A stretch of DNA of 63,558 bases. It comes from a virus. The notes under the pieces were generated by a model. That model did not search any database, was not told where the DNA came from, and saw only the letters and a list, made by a program, of their open reading frames with translations. Below, piece by piece: positions 15,719 to 23,644 of the stretch; the stretch's first letter is position 1; each line of letters begins with the position of its first letter. Where the stretch lies: the IMG/VR virus record IMGVR_UViG_3300047550_001947, positions 1-63,558 of that record; one strand, given 5' to 3'. Position numbers and translations under genes: made by a program.

Positions 15719-16357
15719 ATGAGTGCACTAAATGCAAATATCCCATACATAAAGTGTTATATAAGGAATTCTTATATAGGACTTGATGATGGTCTTACTG
15801 AAGGATATTTGTTTGGTGTAAAATGTATTATAAATAAACCATTGTTATTTCACTTTCAGAGCAATTTTGGGGCTGTATTTTTTATGCAGCCTCTTAGTGC
15901 TTTTGTACACAAAGAAAATTTTGACCCACTCTCTGATAATGAACAGACTAGATTAAGTTTATTACAGACCTGGGATTGCCAGAGCAACTATATCTCCGTA
16001 ACTACATTTAGTTTCTTACAATACAAGAGAGTAGATATTCATTGTAGAGATGGCAAATGGAGATCAGGTAAATATTTATTTACCATTGATGACTATGATG
16101 GTGATCCCAATTCAATAAATGTAGGGTATGCTACACTTAATGATAGCAAGTGCTATCAATTCATACAACTAGAAGATGGAAATTTTTGTGCTCAACCTAA
16201 TAACTTACTTAGATGGCACAACCCGGATTTTATAATCCCATATGATAAGGATAATATTCCTAGATTAAAAGTTAATGCTGAAGACTTTACTTCAGAAGAT
16301 ATAGATAGATCATACGGTAACAGTCCGTATTATTTTTATAATGATCTTAATCCCTAA
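15719..16357 (+). CDS. Conserved phage protein of unknown function (212 aa)
   Basis: Starts six bases after the structured RNA. Beta-rich. Motifs such as SYIGLDDGLTEGYLFGVK, KRVDIHCRDGKWRSGKYLFTIDD and QLEDGNFCAQPNNLLRWHNP belong to a family I recall as common in Bacteroidota phages, without a known function. The repeating sheet-forming segments and conserved His/Cys suggest a globular enzyme or binding domain. Its last 11 bases overlap the convergent PhoH gene. No signal peptide or TM segment. Confidence 0.65.
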   Translation: MSALNANIPYIKCYIRNSYIGLDDGLTEGYLFGVKCIINKPLLFHFQSNFGAVFFMQPLSAFVHKENFDPLSDNEQTRLSLLQTWDCQSNYISVTTFSFLQYKRVDIHCRDGKWRSGKYLFTIDDYDGDPNSINVGYATLNDSKCYQFIQLEDGNFCAQPNNLLRWHNPDFIIPYDKDNIPRLKVNAEDFTSEDIDRSYGNSPYYFYNDLNP

Positions 16358-17033
16358 AGGTTCTGTAGACTTCCAATATAGGAGCTACAATTTCATGTCT
16401 ATGATTTTGTAATAGAGTAAACACTTTAAAACCTTTCACATGTTCCTCCACTCTTGATAGAAAACTAAAACCTGTAGTCTTCTTATCTTTAAGATCTATT
16501 TGGGCCATGTCTCCACAAACAACCATTTTACTATCTCTACCAAGTCTTCCTAGAATAGCTTCCATTTGTGTATGAGTTACATTCTGTGCTTCATCTACAA
16601 TAACAAAACTATTAACAAAAGTTCTACCTCTTACAAAAGCAAATGGTACAATCTCAATATTACCTTCTTGTATCTCCTTATCAATTTTTTCTTTGTTGTA
16701 AAGAGCATATAGGTTATGATATATAGGAGCTAACCAGGGGTCCATTTTTTCTTTTATATCACCTGGAAGAAATCCTATATCTTCTTTAGAAACTGTAGGT
16801 CGGGTTATAATAATTTTATCTGTTTCTTTTGTAAACAGAAGATTTAACCCAACTTGACAAGCTACAAGAGTTTTTCCTGAGCCGGCCATTCCTCTAAGAA
16901 CAGTTATAGGATTATCTAAGATTAAAGCCTTAGCTTTTTTCTGTTCTTCATTTAAGGTGATATTAAATGTTATTGGTCCTTTGGGTTTTCTCTTAGCTTT
17001 GAAAACCTCATCTTCATGTGAATTTGATGTCAT
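16347..17033 (-). CDS. phoH: PhoH-like ATPase/helicase
   Basis: 228 aa. Walker A is GMAGSGKT (48-55), followed by IIITRPTVSKEDIGFLPGD, a hallmark PhoH segment. Walker B is IVDEAQN, then TQMEAILGRLG, CGDMAQIDL and the C-terminal LLQNHRHEIVAPILEVY. All core PhoH motifs are present and the length fits. PhoH proteins are RNA/DNA-stimulated ATPases frequent in phages; the biological role is unsettled. It is the last gene of a small (-) operon with the zinc-finger and dCTP deaminase genes, overlapping the upstream gene by 4 bases. Confidence 0.92.
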   Translation of the reverse strand: MTSNSHEDEVFKAKRKPKGPITFNITLNEEQKKAKALILDNPITVLRGMAGSGKTLVACQVGLNLLFTKETDKIIITRPTVSKEDIGFLPGDIKEKMDPWLAPIYHNLYALYNKEKIDKEIQEGNIEIVPFAFVRGRTFVNSFVIVDEAQNVTHTQMEAILGRLGRDSKMVVCGDMAQIDLKDKKTTGFSFLSRVEEHVKGFKVFTLLQNHRHEIVAPILEVYRTFRD

Positions 17034-17215
17034 GCTTGTTCTCCGTTACAGCAAGGTATAGCATTTTGTTTACATACTGGACATTGATAGTGCCCATGTA
17101 CAAAAATATATTCTACCTTACTATTACAAAATACACAATAATCAGAAATTTTTGTGCATGAGGGATTCTTGGACTCCTGATTGTCCGTGGTATTTGCTTT
17201 CTGGTTTTTTGTCAT
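17030..17215 (-). CDS. Small zinc-finger protein
   Basis: I place the start at the ATG at 17215 (61 aa); a start at 17248 is also open. The C-terminal half contains YCVFCNS, then HGHYQCPVCKQNAIPCC: two CxxC pairs plus extra Cys/His, a zinc ribbon. The segment VEYIFVHGHYQCPVCK is strongly conserved in small proteins of Bacteroidota and their phages, as far as I recall. Its 5' part overlaps the end of the dCTP deaminase gene. Probably a nucleic-acid-binding or structural zinc module; exact function unknown. Confidence 0.65.
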   Translation of the reverse strand: MTKNQKANTTDNQESKNPSCTKISDYCVFCNSKVEYIFVHGHYQCPVCKQNAIPCCNGEQA

Positions 17216-17675
17216 AACTAGCAAGAATTTTACCGGCCACTCTTTCAAATTTAATTTGACAGATCTTCATATTAGGATAGATTCTTAATGGCTTTACAAC
17301 TCTCATTTCAAGTACAAGAGATCCTACAAAACCTGAATCAATAAATCCTGCACAGATATGGATATCTAAACCTAGTCTTCCTAAGCTAGACTTACCTAAT
17401 ACTGTTGCACAAACATCACCTCTGCATCCCACTGTTTCATTACAAGAGTATAGATACAGCTCACCTGGTTGTAAAACAAAACCTTCTTCAGGAATCTCAA
17501 ATTCTTCTGCAGGGTTTGGCTTTTTACAATCTAAAACATCAGCAACATAAATTTTACACTTAGGATTTAAAGTTAAATCCACAGAGTTTGGATTAAGATA
17601 TTTCTGATCAAATGGTTCAATAACAACCATACCTCTTTCTAACTCTAATAATATTTCTGAATCTGCAAGTACCAT
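17142..17675 (-). CDS. dcd: dCTP deaminase / dUTPase-family enzyme
   Basis: 177 aa. It shows the Dcd core: VDLTLNPKCKIY near residue 32, LQPGELYLYSC, the catalytic stretch LGKSSLGRLGLDIHICAGFIDSGF, and VLEMRV. The C-terminal KPESKYHGQSG matches the Dcd tail that closes over the nucleotide. The enzyme converts dCTP to dUTP (or on to dUMP in bifunctional forms) for dTTP synthesis. It fits the AT-rich genome and the UDG at the left edge. A TATATTTG promoter box sits only four bases upstream of its ATG. First gene of the (-) dcd-ZnF-phoH operon. Confidence 0.9.
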   Translation of the reverse strand: MVLADSEILLELERGMVVIEPFDQKYLNPNSVDLTLNPKCKIYVADVLDCKKPNPAEEFEIPEEGFVLQPGELYLYSCNETVGCRGDVCATVLGKSSLGRLGLDIHICAGFIDSGFVGSLVLEMRVVKPLRIYPNMKICQIKFERVAGKILASYDKKPESKYHGQSGVQESLMHKNF

Positions 17676-17679
17676 GTCA

Positions 17680-17687
17680 CAAATATA
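17680..17687 (-). promoter_or_regulatory. Bacteroidota -7 box, (-) promoter of the dcd operon
   Basis: TATATTTG on the minus strand, an exact match to TAnnTTTG. Four bases separate it from the dcd ATG, implying a leaderless or nearly leaderless mRNA. No clear TTG -33 element at the expected distance. Confidence 0.55.
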
Positions 17688-17690
17688 TGT

Positions 17691-17698
17691 TAAATTTG
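17691..17698 (+). promoter_or_regulatory. Bacteroidota -7 box, (+) promoter of the glycosyltransferase operon
   Basis: TAAATTTG on the plus strand, an exact TAnnTTTG match, ending four bases before the ATG at 17703. With the (-) box at 17680 it forms a compact divergent promoter pair in a 27-base gap. No clear -33 TTG. Confidence 0.55.
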
Positions 17699-17702
17699 CT
17701 AT

Positions 17703-18329
17703 ATGTCAGATGTAAAATGTGTAATTGGTATACCAACTATCAATAGGGCAGACTTACTAGAAGAAGCACTAGATGTGTATAGTAAAAACTGGAAGAGAGA
17801 TATATTTATTATAGACAATGGTAATCAAAAAATTTCTCTTAGACCTAATGTAAAAGTAATGAAGCAAACTAGCAATCTTGGTGTTGCCGGTTCATGGAAT
17901 CTTTTATGTAAAACATTATTTAATTTTGGATACACACATGTATGTTTGTTAAATGATGACGTAATTTGGAACAAAACTCAGGAAGAAGTGGATCAGTTTA
18001 TAAAAGATAATCCCACTGATTTCTATGTTGGCACCGGTACATGGTGTAATATAATCTTACCAAAAACTACCTGGAATAAAGTTGGTGAGTTTGATACTAT
18101 GTTTTATCCCGCATACTTTGAAGACAATGATTATTGTTATAGAATGCGATTACAAGGATTAAAAAGAATAAACTCTGAGTTCTTTAATCCGGAAGTATAT
18201 AGAAACTCTCAGACAATAGCCAGGGACAAATCTTTAAACCAAAACTTTGATGCTAATAAAGAATTATTTAAAGAGAAGTGGGGCGGATACCCATTAGAAG
18301 AAACATATAAAATTCCATACAATATATGA
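17703..18329 (+). CDS. Family 2 (GT-A) glycosyltransferase
   Basis: 208 aa. The N-terminus CVIGIPTINRADLLEEAL and then IFIIDNGN, TSNLGVAGSWN and CLLNDDVIW form the classical GT2 path, with NDD as the metal/nucleotide-sugar-binding DxD-type motif. FDTMFYPAYFEDNDYCYRM is the acceptor-loop ED motif (ED catalytic pair). It would transfer a sugar from a nucleotide donor to phage DNA, virion protein or host glycan. It heads a four-gene (+) cluster with a methyltransferase, a second glycosyltransferase and a secreted protein; ATGA overlap with the next gene. Confidence 0.85.
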   Translation: MSDVKCVIGIPTINRADLLEEALDVYSKNWKRDIFIIDNGNQKISLRPNVKVMKQTSNLGVAGSWNLLCKTLFNFGYTHVCLLNDDVIWNKTQEEVDQFIKDNPTDFYVGTGTWCNIILPKTTWNKVGEFDTMFYPAYFEDNDYCYRMRLQGLKRINSEFFNPEVYRNSQTIARDKSLNQNFDANKELFKEKWGGYPLEETYKIPYNI

Positions 18330-18874
18330 ATAAAGAACTTTACCCAATGAGGGGTCAAGAATTCCTTGTAAATGGATTAATAGACCTCTGTAATTTTGTA
18401 TCTCAAGCACTTGGAAGACCAACTTATGAATTAACTATCTGTGAGATAGGAAGTTATAGTGGAGAAAGCACGGCAATATTTGCTACAAGATTTAAAACTG
18501 TAACTGCAATTGATCCATGGATAGATGACTATGATCCAAATGATGCAACATGTCATCATGCTCCTTTATCAGAGGTTGAAAAAGTATTTGATAAAAGGAT
18601 TAGTTTTTATCCTAATGTAAAAAAGATAAAAGCTACTAGTGATGATGCCGTTGGTTTATTTACAGAGAAGTTTGATGTAGTTTATATAGATGGTCTTCAT
18701 ACATATGAACAAGTGAAGATAGATATTCAAAACTATCTACCTCTTACAAACTTTATAATCTCAGGTCATGATTATAATAAAGATAACTGGGAAGGTGTAT
18801 ACAGAGCAATAAATGAATCTTTAGCACAACCTATATATACATTTCAAGACACTTCATGGGCTAAAATATTATGA
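18326..18874 (+). CDS. Class I SAM-dependent methyltransferase (Methyltransf_24 type)
   Basis: 182 aa. The SAM-binding motif I is ICEIGSYSGEST, the acidic ribose-binding position is AIDPW, and motif IV-like is FDVVYIDGLHTYEQVKIDI. The segment YIDGLHTYE is typical of Methyltransf_24 enzymes, which often methylate sugars in O-antigen or glycan clusters. Located between two glycosyltransferases and overlapping both by 4 bases, it most likely modifies the same glycan. The substrate is inferred. Confidence 0.8.
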   Translation: MNKELYPMRGQEFLVNGLIDLCNFVSQALGRPTYELTICEIGSYSGESTAIFATRFKTVTAIDPWIDDYDPNDATCHHAPLSEVEKVFDKRISFYPNVKKIKATSDDAVGLFTEKFDVVYIDGLHTYEQVKIDIQNYLPLTNFIISGHDYNKDNWEGVYRAINESLAQPIYTFQDTSWAKIL

Positions 18875-20679
18875 AATTAAATATAATCACTCCTTTTACA
18901 AGAACTAAATCTAATCTTGTAGAGATATATGAAAGCATTCAGAAAATAACCAAAGCGGAGGTTACATGGATTATTGTCTATAGAGAAGACAAAGAGGATG
19001 AGTTATTTAAACCTGAAGGTGTAGTCACTATAAATGGTGGTGAAAATTGTGTAGCTGGTCATAAATACCGAAATATTGGTATGGACTATTTAGAATCTGA
19101 TGAAAGTTATACTTACTTCTTAGATGATGATAATATTATACACCCAAACTTTGATTTGTTACTAGAAAATGTACAAAAAGATGTAGTATTCTTTGGACAA
19201 ATATTTCCTAATCAAACAGTAAGATTACTTCCTACAGAAATAAAAGTGGGAGGTGTAGACACTGCTATGTTCTTAACCAAAACTAAAGTAATTAAAAACT
19301 ACAGATGGGAAGAAGAACACTACACTGCAGACGGAATACTTGCTGAACAACTTGCAAAATTAGATTGTCAGTACATCTATACTCCATATTGTTTTTACAA
19401 CTATCTTCAGGAAACTATCTTCAATGAAAATCTAGTTCCTAGAAAGAAGATATTAGCATATATGGACTTTGATTCTCCTACAGGATTTGCAACTGTGGCG
19501 CATAATGTTTTGGATAGAATAACACCATGGTGTATAGAAAACAAAATCCGGATAGATGTTGCAGCACTTAACTATGGAATTAAACCACACAAAAGATATA
19601 ACCAGGTAATCACTATTCTAAATCCAATTGCATTTGCTGTTAATGAAGATGACTTCTATTGGAGAGATGGCATTCTAAAACTTCTTACAATTGGGAACTA
19701 TGATTTATTCTGGGCTATGAATGATGTTCCTGTTATAGGACCAATGGCAGACTTTATAAAAAAGCTGCAGATAAAGAAAGAATTTGAAAGAAAGAAGAAC
19801 TTTAAAACTTTATTCTACACTCCTATAGATAGTCTTCCATTTCATAGATACTTTGCTAACTTAAATTTCTTTGATGAGATTGTTACCTATACAGAGTATG
19901 GTAAAGTGGAAGCAGAGAAAGCTTTCTATAGAGCCAATAAAAATCCACTAACTAAACCTAAGTTTGATATCATTGCTCATGGTGTAGATAAGAAATCTTT
20001 CTATAAAATAGATAACAAACAAAAGCTTAGAGAGAAATATGATCTTCCTAAAGACAAGATTATATTTGGTAATTTTAATACCAACACTCCAAGAAAAGAT
20101 TTTGGCACCACTCTTATAGCATTCTGGTATCTAAAGAATTCAGAGTATGGTAAAGACTGTGTTCTATATCTTCACACTGATCCTACAGATAAGAAAGGAA
20201 TAAATATTTATATAGCTGCAGAGAGAATGGGTTTGAAACCCGGTGTAGATATATTCTTACCACTGGAAGAAAAGTTTAAAGAAAAAAATTATAAAGTATC
20301 TGAGCTTAATGAACTATATAATTGTTTGGATTGCTTTGTTACAACTACTACTGCAGAAGGTTGGGGTTTAACTGTAACAGAAGCTATGGCCTGTGAGCTC
20401 CCAATTATATGTGGAATGCATACAAGTTTAAATGAAATCACTAATAATGGTAAGCTGGTATATCCGGTAACAGAATTGTATGATCATATACAATTAGATG
20501 ATGCTGATAATATTAGAGCTGTATTAAGTCCAAGAGCTGTGTACTATGAGATGATAAAAGTTATAACTGATATACATAGTAACAAAACTAAAAAAGAATA
20601 TAAATCCAAGATGGAAGAATATGATTGGGATCTAATAGCTCAACAATGGCTTATAAAACTTGAAAATATATTGAAGTAA
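18871..20679 (+). CDS. Two-domain glycosyltransferase (GT-A-like plus GT4)
   Basis: 602 aa. Residues 1-200 resemble a GT-A domain (NIITPFTRTKSNL, YFLDDDNIIHPNFD with the DDD motif). After a linker, about 210-600 form a GT-B/GT4 domain: FDSPTGFATVAHNVL, RKDFGTTLIAFW (nucleotide-sugar site) and the GT4 signature TAEGWGLTVTEAMACELPII with the E-x7-E motif. One chain therefore carries two transferase activities. It would extend a glycan started by the 17703 enzyme. The target (capsid, tail, DNA base or host surface) is not visible. Confidence 0.8.
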   Translation: MKLNIITPFTRTKSNLVEIYESIQKITKAEVTWIIVYREDKEDELFKPEGVVTINGGENCVAGHKYRNIGMDYLESDESYTYFLDDDNIIHPNFDLLLENVQKDVVFFGQIFPNQTVRLLPTEIKVGGVDTAMFLTKTKVIKNYRWEEEHYTADGILAEQLAKLDCQYIYTPYCFYNYLQETIFNENLVPRKKILAYMDFDSPTGFATVAHNVLDRITPWCIENKIRIDVAALNYGIKPHKRYNQVITILNPIAFAVNEDDFYWRDGILKLLTIGNYDLFWAMNDVPVIGPMADFIKKLQIKKEFERKKNFKTLFYTPIDSLPFHRYFANLNFFDEIVTYTEYGKVEAEKAFYRANKNPLTKPKFDIIAHGVDKKSFYKIDNKQKLREKYDLPKDKIIFGNFNTNTPRKDFGTTLIAFWYLKNSEYGKDCVLYLHTDPTDKKGINIYIAAERMGLKPGVDIFLPLEEKFKEKNYKVSELNELYNCLDCFVTTTTAEGWGLTVTEAMACELPIICGMHTSLNEITNNGKLVYPVTELYDHIQLDDADNIRAVLSPRAVYYEMIKVITDIHSNKTKKEYKSKMEEYDWDLIAQQWLIKLENILK

Positions 20680-20685
20680 TTTGGC

Positions 20686-20709
20686 ATGCTATTTGGATAA
20701 AAATAGCAT
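20686..20709 (+). promoter_or_regulatory. Perfect 9-bp hairpin directly before the secreted-protein ATG
   Basis: ATGCTATTT / AAATAGCAT (20686-20694, 20701-20709) with a 6-base loop GGATAA ends one base before the ATG at 20711. It would sequester the translation start of the secreted protein in read-through mRNA, or act as an operator. No T-run, so probably not a terminator. Confidence 0.45.
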
Positions 20710-20710
20710 T

Positions 20711-21154
20711 ATGAAAAAATTTACTTTACTTGCTGTTGTACTTTTCGCTGCAAAAGTTGTATCAGCTCAAATGGTTGTTGACCCTGAAATGTTCAAAGCT
20801 AATCCTACTCAGTTTATGGGTAAGGTTGTAGTTATTAAGAATCCTGTATTCAAAGGAAGCTCAATGACTCCAGGATCTCCTCAAGGTGGTGTAGTTAGCT
20901 CGCCTTCAGGATCAGCTGGCACACCAGTAGGTATTGCAGGTCCATCAGTAGGTCCAGCTAAAGCAGCTCATTGTAATCCAATTCCTAACTCTACTTTAAC
21001 TAAGTGGACTTTAGGACCTAACAATGATATCTGTGTACAAGTTGATGCTAAATTAAAACCAATGGTAGATCAGTGTCAAGTTGGTTCTATAGTTAAATCT
21101 ATTAGCTTTAGAGTTACACCTAGTACCTATGTTGCAACTCGTATAGAGAAATAA
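20711..21154 (+). CDS. Secreted/periplasmic protein with signal peptide
   Basis: I take the ATG at 20711 (147 aa); the open frame back to a TTG at 20681 would bury the signal. The N-terminus MKKFTLLAVVLFAAKVVSAQ is a classic Sec signal with an A-x-A-like cleavage site (VSA before Gln). The mature protein starts with VVDPEMFKANPTQFMGKVVVIK, similar to OB-fold segments of periplasmic proteins. A Gly/Ser/Pro-rich linker follows, then a domain with two cysteines (HCNPI, DICVQV) that might form a disulfide, plus DQCQV. Last gene of the glycosyltransferase cluster. Receptor masking or superinfection exclusion is possible; not proven. Confidence 0.7.
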   Translation: MKKFTLLAVVLFAAKVVSAQMVVDPEMFKANPTQFMGKVVVIKNPVFKGSSMTPGSPQGGVVSSPSGSAGTPVGIAGPSVGPAKAAHCNPIPNSTLTKWTLGPNNDICVQVDAKLKPMVDQCQVGSIVKSISFRVTPSTYVATRIEK

Positions 21155-21982
21155 TTAAAATATTCTGTATAAATTAAACATGTCTGTATAGATGGAATTC
21201 AGTGGATCTGCTGAATTCCACTGTACAGTTACATCCAATGTATTACTAATAGTAGTATTAAAAGTAGTGTTGTTTAGATTATAAAATCCAACACTTTCTG
21301 GAGAGTTATTTGAATCTTTATTATAAGAGAATCTTCCTGATGTTGCAATAGCAGCTACTCCTGCAGCACCTATAGATCTAATTGTAAAGTTTATATACAA
21401 TTCCCAGTTTTTATTTGTAGCGGCAGCTAATGTTATAAGACCTGTATCAGCTAAAACTATACTACCTGCTTTAGCTCTTATCTCAAGTTCTTCATTATTT
21501 ACACAAGATATTTTTCCTGAGAAATAAGCAATAAAAGAATCACCCACTTGAAATCCATTAGCCGGTATAGATAGTGTACCTACACCACCATCAATTAATG
21601 TAGTTTCAACTATTGTATTTGTTACAGGAATACTATCAGCTGTCTGTGAATATAAACCAGGACTTAATCCTGATGCAGGCCCATAAGTTAAAAGACCTGT
21701 ACCGGTATTATAATAAACAACATTTGGAGTTATGCCAAAAGAAAGAGTGGTAGTTATACTACCAACAGTTATATCATTGATTGTAACATTACCTGCAGTT
21801 GTTACTTCATCTAATGTAGGTATATAAGGATATACATCATAGAATCTATAGAAGTAAGCTGATAATAAATATAAATGCTCTGCATCAAGAGCATATTCTG
21901 GATCACCGGTTTGTGCATTTCTAGATTCTAATTCCCGTGCCCAGACTGTTAATGCAGCTGCTATATTTAATATTTCTGACAT
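21155..21982 (-). CDS. Probable virion fiber/decoration protein
   Basis: 275 aa, beta-rich, high in Thr, Asn, Ser and Gly, low in charge. The N-terminal 50 residues are helical (LTVWARELESRNAQ), then a repetitive TINDITVGSITTTLSFG region. The C-terminal domain has IPANGFQVGDSFIAYFSGKI, LEIRAKAGSI and INFTIRSIGAAG, a pattern common to jelly-roll-like C-terminal domains of phage fibers. It could be a head fiber or receptor-binding protein. Its stop codon abuts the convergent secreted-protein stop with no bases between. The function is inferred from composition. Confidence 0.55.
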   Translation of the reverse strand: MSEILNIAAALTVWARELESRNAQTGDPEYALDAEHLYLLSAYFYRFYDVYPYIPTLDEVTTAGNVTINDITVGSITTTLSFGITPNVVYYNTGTGLLTYGPASGLSPGLYSQTADSIPVTNTIVETTLIDGGVGTLSIPANGFQVGDSFIAYFSGKISCVNNEELEIRAKAGSIVLADTGLITLAAATNKNWELYINFTIRSIGAAGVAAIATSGRFSYNKDSNNSPESVGFYNLNNTTFNTTISNTLDVTVQWNSADPLNSIYTDMFNLYRIF

Positions 21983-21987
21983 TCAGA

Positions 21988-22125
21988 TTATCTTCCTTGA
22001 CCTCTATACTTAGATTGAGGAGCTACTTTAGGACCCACAGATTTGTGAGCTTTACCTTTCTTCTTATGCTTTTTTGGAGCTAAAGAAGCAACAGTACCCA
22101 TAGATTTTTTCTTTACAGTTGCCAT
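21988..22125 (-). CDS. Very basic 45-residue protein
   Basis: Too short for usual ORF cut-offs. It starts at 22125 in a 1-base overlap with the preceding gene's stop (TAATG) and ends with TAA at 21988-21990, six bases before the next start. The product is MATVKKKSMGTVASLAPKKH, followed by KKKGKAH and a Gly/Arg-rich end (SKYRGQGR), with about a third Lys/Arg/His. It resembles small virion or nucleic-acid condensing peptides. Tight coupling at both ends supports it as real. Confidence 0.6.
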   Translation of the reverse strand: MATVKKKSMGTVASLAPKKHKKKGKAHKSVGPKVAPQSKYRGQGR

Positions 22126-22487
22126 TATTTTTTTATTTCAGATTGAATTACTGGTAAAGAAACATTAAGTTTCATAGCAAGACCACCTTCCCATCTATCA
22201 GTTTCTATACCATTCTTATAAATAATAATAGTTGGAATGCTTATAATTTTTTGACTAGTCTTGTACTGAGGATTCTTCTCTAGATCACATAGAAAATAAG
22301 CGCAACCCTCAAGCTTTTCAAGACCTGAGTAAGTTGTTACTCCAGGCCATGGTGCAGTATATTGTACAACAACTACAGGTGCTGCTTTAAAATTAATTTT
22401 ACTAGGTGGTTGACTAATCTCTTCTCTTACAAAAAAATAAACTGTTGTAAAAAAAAGTATTGAAAAGATTGTAAAAATGGTTTTCAT
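22125..22487 (-). CDS. Membrane-anchored thioredoxin-fold protein lacking the CxxC
   Basis: 120 aa. The N-terminus is a signal-anchor (TIFTIFSILFFTTVYFF). The rest follows thioredoxin: VVVVQYTAPWPGV, acidic helix region, IISIPTIIIYKNGIETDRWEGG, with the cis-proline IPT and KNG turn. The WCGPC site is replaced by WPGVTTY, so there is no redox cysteine pair. The two cysteines (GCAYFLCD) are elsewhere. A non-redox scaffold or periplasmic binding role is likely. Part of the (-) lysis block. Confidence 0.65.
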   Translation of the reverse strand: MKTIFTIFSILFFTTVYFFVREEISQPPSKINFKAAPVVVVQYTAPWPGVTTYSGLEKLEGCAYFLCDLEKNPQYKTSQKIISIPTIIIYKNGIETDRWEGGLAMKLNVSLPVIQSEIKK

Positions 22488-22488
22488 A

Positions 22489-22782
22489 TTATTTATTGTT
22501 TATTAATTCTTTTAATTGCATAATCTCTTGTCTAGTAAGTTCATCTTTCATTTGATACTCTTGTCTAGATGGAGGATAAGTTTCTTTAGCTGCAGGATCA
22601 GCAGGATCTACAACATAAACACCATTACCTATTTTAGGTAAAGATTTAGCTTCTTCTAGTTGTCCTAGAATCCAATAGTGGTATCCAATTACTGCAGATA
22701 CAATAGCTACAATACCAGCTAATACTTTAGGAGTTATAGAAAACTCCATATCTTCTCCAAGTTTAACTTTACGTGGTGCCAT
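22489..22782 (-). CDS. Small single-TM membrane protein (97 aa)
   Basis: Charged N-terminus (MAPRKVKLGEDMEF), then a TM helix (VLAGIVAIVSAVIGYHYWIL, about 20-39), then a soluble tail with a Pro-rich centre and a helical C-terminus. It overlaps the endolysin-like gene start by one base and is followed closely by the thioredoxin-fold gene. Probably a lysis or membrane accessory (antiholin-like or anchor), from location only. Confidence 0.55.
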   Translation of the reverse strand: MAPRKVKLGEDMEFSITPKVLAGIVAIVSAVIGYHYWILGQLEEAKSLPKIGNGVYVVDPADPAAKETYPPSRQEYQMKDELTRQEIMQLKELINNK

Positions 22783-23369
22783 TATTTGATATCTTTAGAT
22801 TCAATTAAAGTGTAAGTAAAAGAGTTGCCGTGAATTTTAGCAGCTTTTTTACAGATTTTCATAAATACATCAAAATCTTTTACACGCTTAAATACTTGAC
22901 AACCTTCAGACCATCTCTCAACCCATGTAGAGTCTTGACCGGCTTTGTGGATATTAATACCATAAACACCTTCTGTTACAGTGTCTGTATCATACTCAGT
23001 ATCACGGTCATTATCTCTATATACTTTGATGTTAGCTTTCTGTCCTAGAGCTTCATACTTACCTTGGTGTAATCTAACCATATGAGAACCGGGATATTGT
23101 CCTGGAACTACTCTTGCTATACCACCAATTGTATTACCAGTAACCATAGGAGCTTTTCCGGGATCAGTGGTGGCATTCCAAATATAGAATTGCCATACAC
23201 CTCCCTCTTTATAAGAGAGAGTTAACCAATCATCAAATAGGTTGGTAACTTTATTACCAGGTGCAGAGTTACGGATACCTATAACATTAACATTATAGTC
23301 TCCGTTCTCAAAGTATTTATAACCTTTAGCTTTTACAGCTGATTCTACTTGCTCTCTTGTAAAACTCAT
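22782..23369 (-). CDS. Putative endolysin with L,D-transpeptidase-like active site
   Basis: 195 aa. The C-terminal half shows YGINIHKAG then RWSEGCQVF: a His followed by S-x-G-C, the YkuD catalytic arrangement (HxxxSxGC). The N-terminal half has IGIRNSAPGNKVTNLFDDWL and beta segments. Located just downstream of the holin-like gene with a 4-base overlap, the classical position of an endolysin. As I recall, related proteins are widespread in Bacteroidota phages. It could be a peptidoglycan hydrolase rather than a transpeptidase; the exact bond cut is unknown. No signal peptide, consistent with holin-dependent release. Confidence 0.65.
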   Translation of the reverse strand: MSFTREQVESAVKAKGYKYFENGDYNVNVIGIRNSAPGNKVTNLFDDWLTLSYKEGGVWQFYIWNATTDPGKAPMVTGNTIGGIARVVPGQYPGSHMVRLHQGKYEALGQKANIKVYRDNDRDTEYDTDTVTEGVYGINIHKAGQDSTWVERWSEGCQVFKRVKDFDVFMKICKKAAKIHGNSFTYTLIESKDIK

Positions 23370-23644
23370 GGCATAACCTCCTCATCTTTTTTTGGTTTAG
23401 TACCAAATGCTTTAATAGCTCTGTCTATATTAGTGAAGCCGGCTAAAAAAAGAATGACTGTAACCACCGCATCAGTGAGGTGCTCAGATGGTTGTATGTC
23501 CTTGTGAGTGACAGCACTAGCGATAAAACCAAATCCAAGACAAGCAACAAGAAAGAGCATGCTTAATCTTTTAGATGAAGCCTCCCCATCAGCATCAGCC
23601 AAGAATTGCTTGACCCACTCAAATATTGACTTAAAAAATTTCAT
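23366..23644 (-). CDS. Putative holin
   Basis: I prefer the ATG at 23644 (MKFFKSIFEW, 92 aa); an in-frame ATG at 23662 would add six residues. An amphipathic N-terminal helix, a short basic/polar stretch, then two hydrophobic segments: LSMLFLVACLGFGFIAS and LTDAVVTVILFLAGF, and a positively charged C-terminus. Small protein with two TM helices directly before an endolysin-like gene: a typical class II holin. It starts the (-) lysis block. The promoter is probably within the divergent gap to 23701. Confidence 0.7.
   Translation of the reverse strand: MKFFKSIFEWVKQFLADADGEASSKRLSMLFLVACLGFGFIASAVTHKDIQPSEHLTDAVVTVILFLAGFTNIDRAIKAFGTKPKKDEEVMP

Noticed and set aside
20681-20710. Upstream TTG start for the secreted protein
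   Set aside because: It would put ten polar residues before the signal peptide and run through the hairpin; the ATG at 20711 gives a standard Sec signal.
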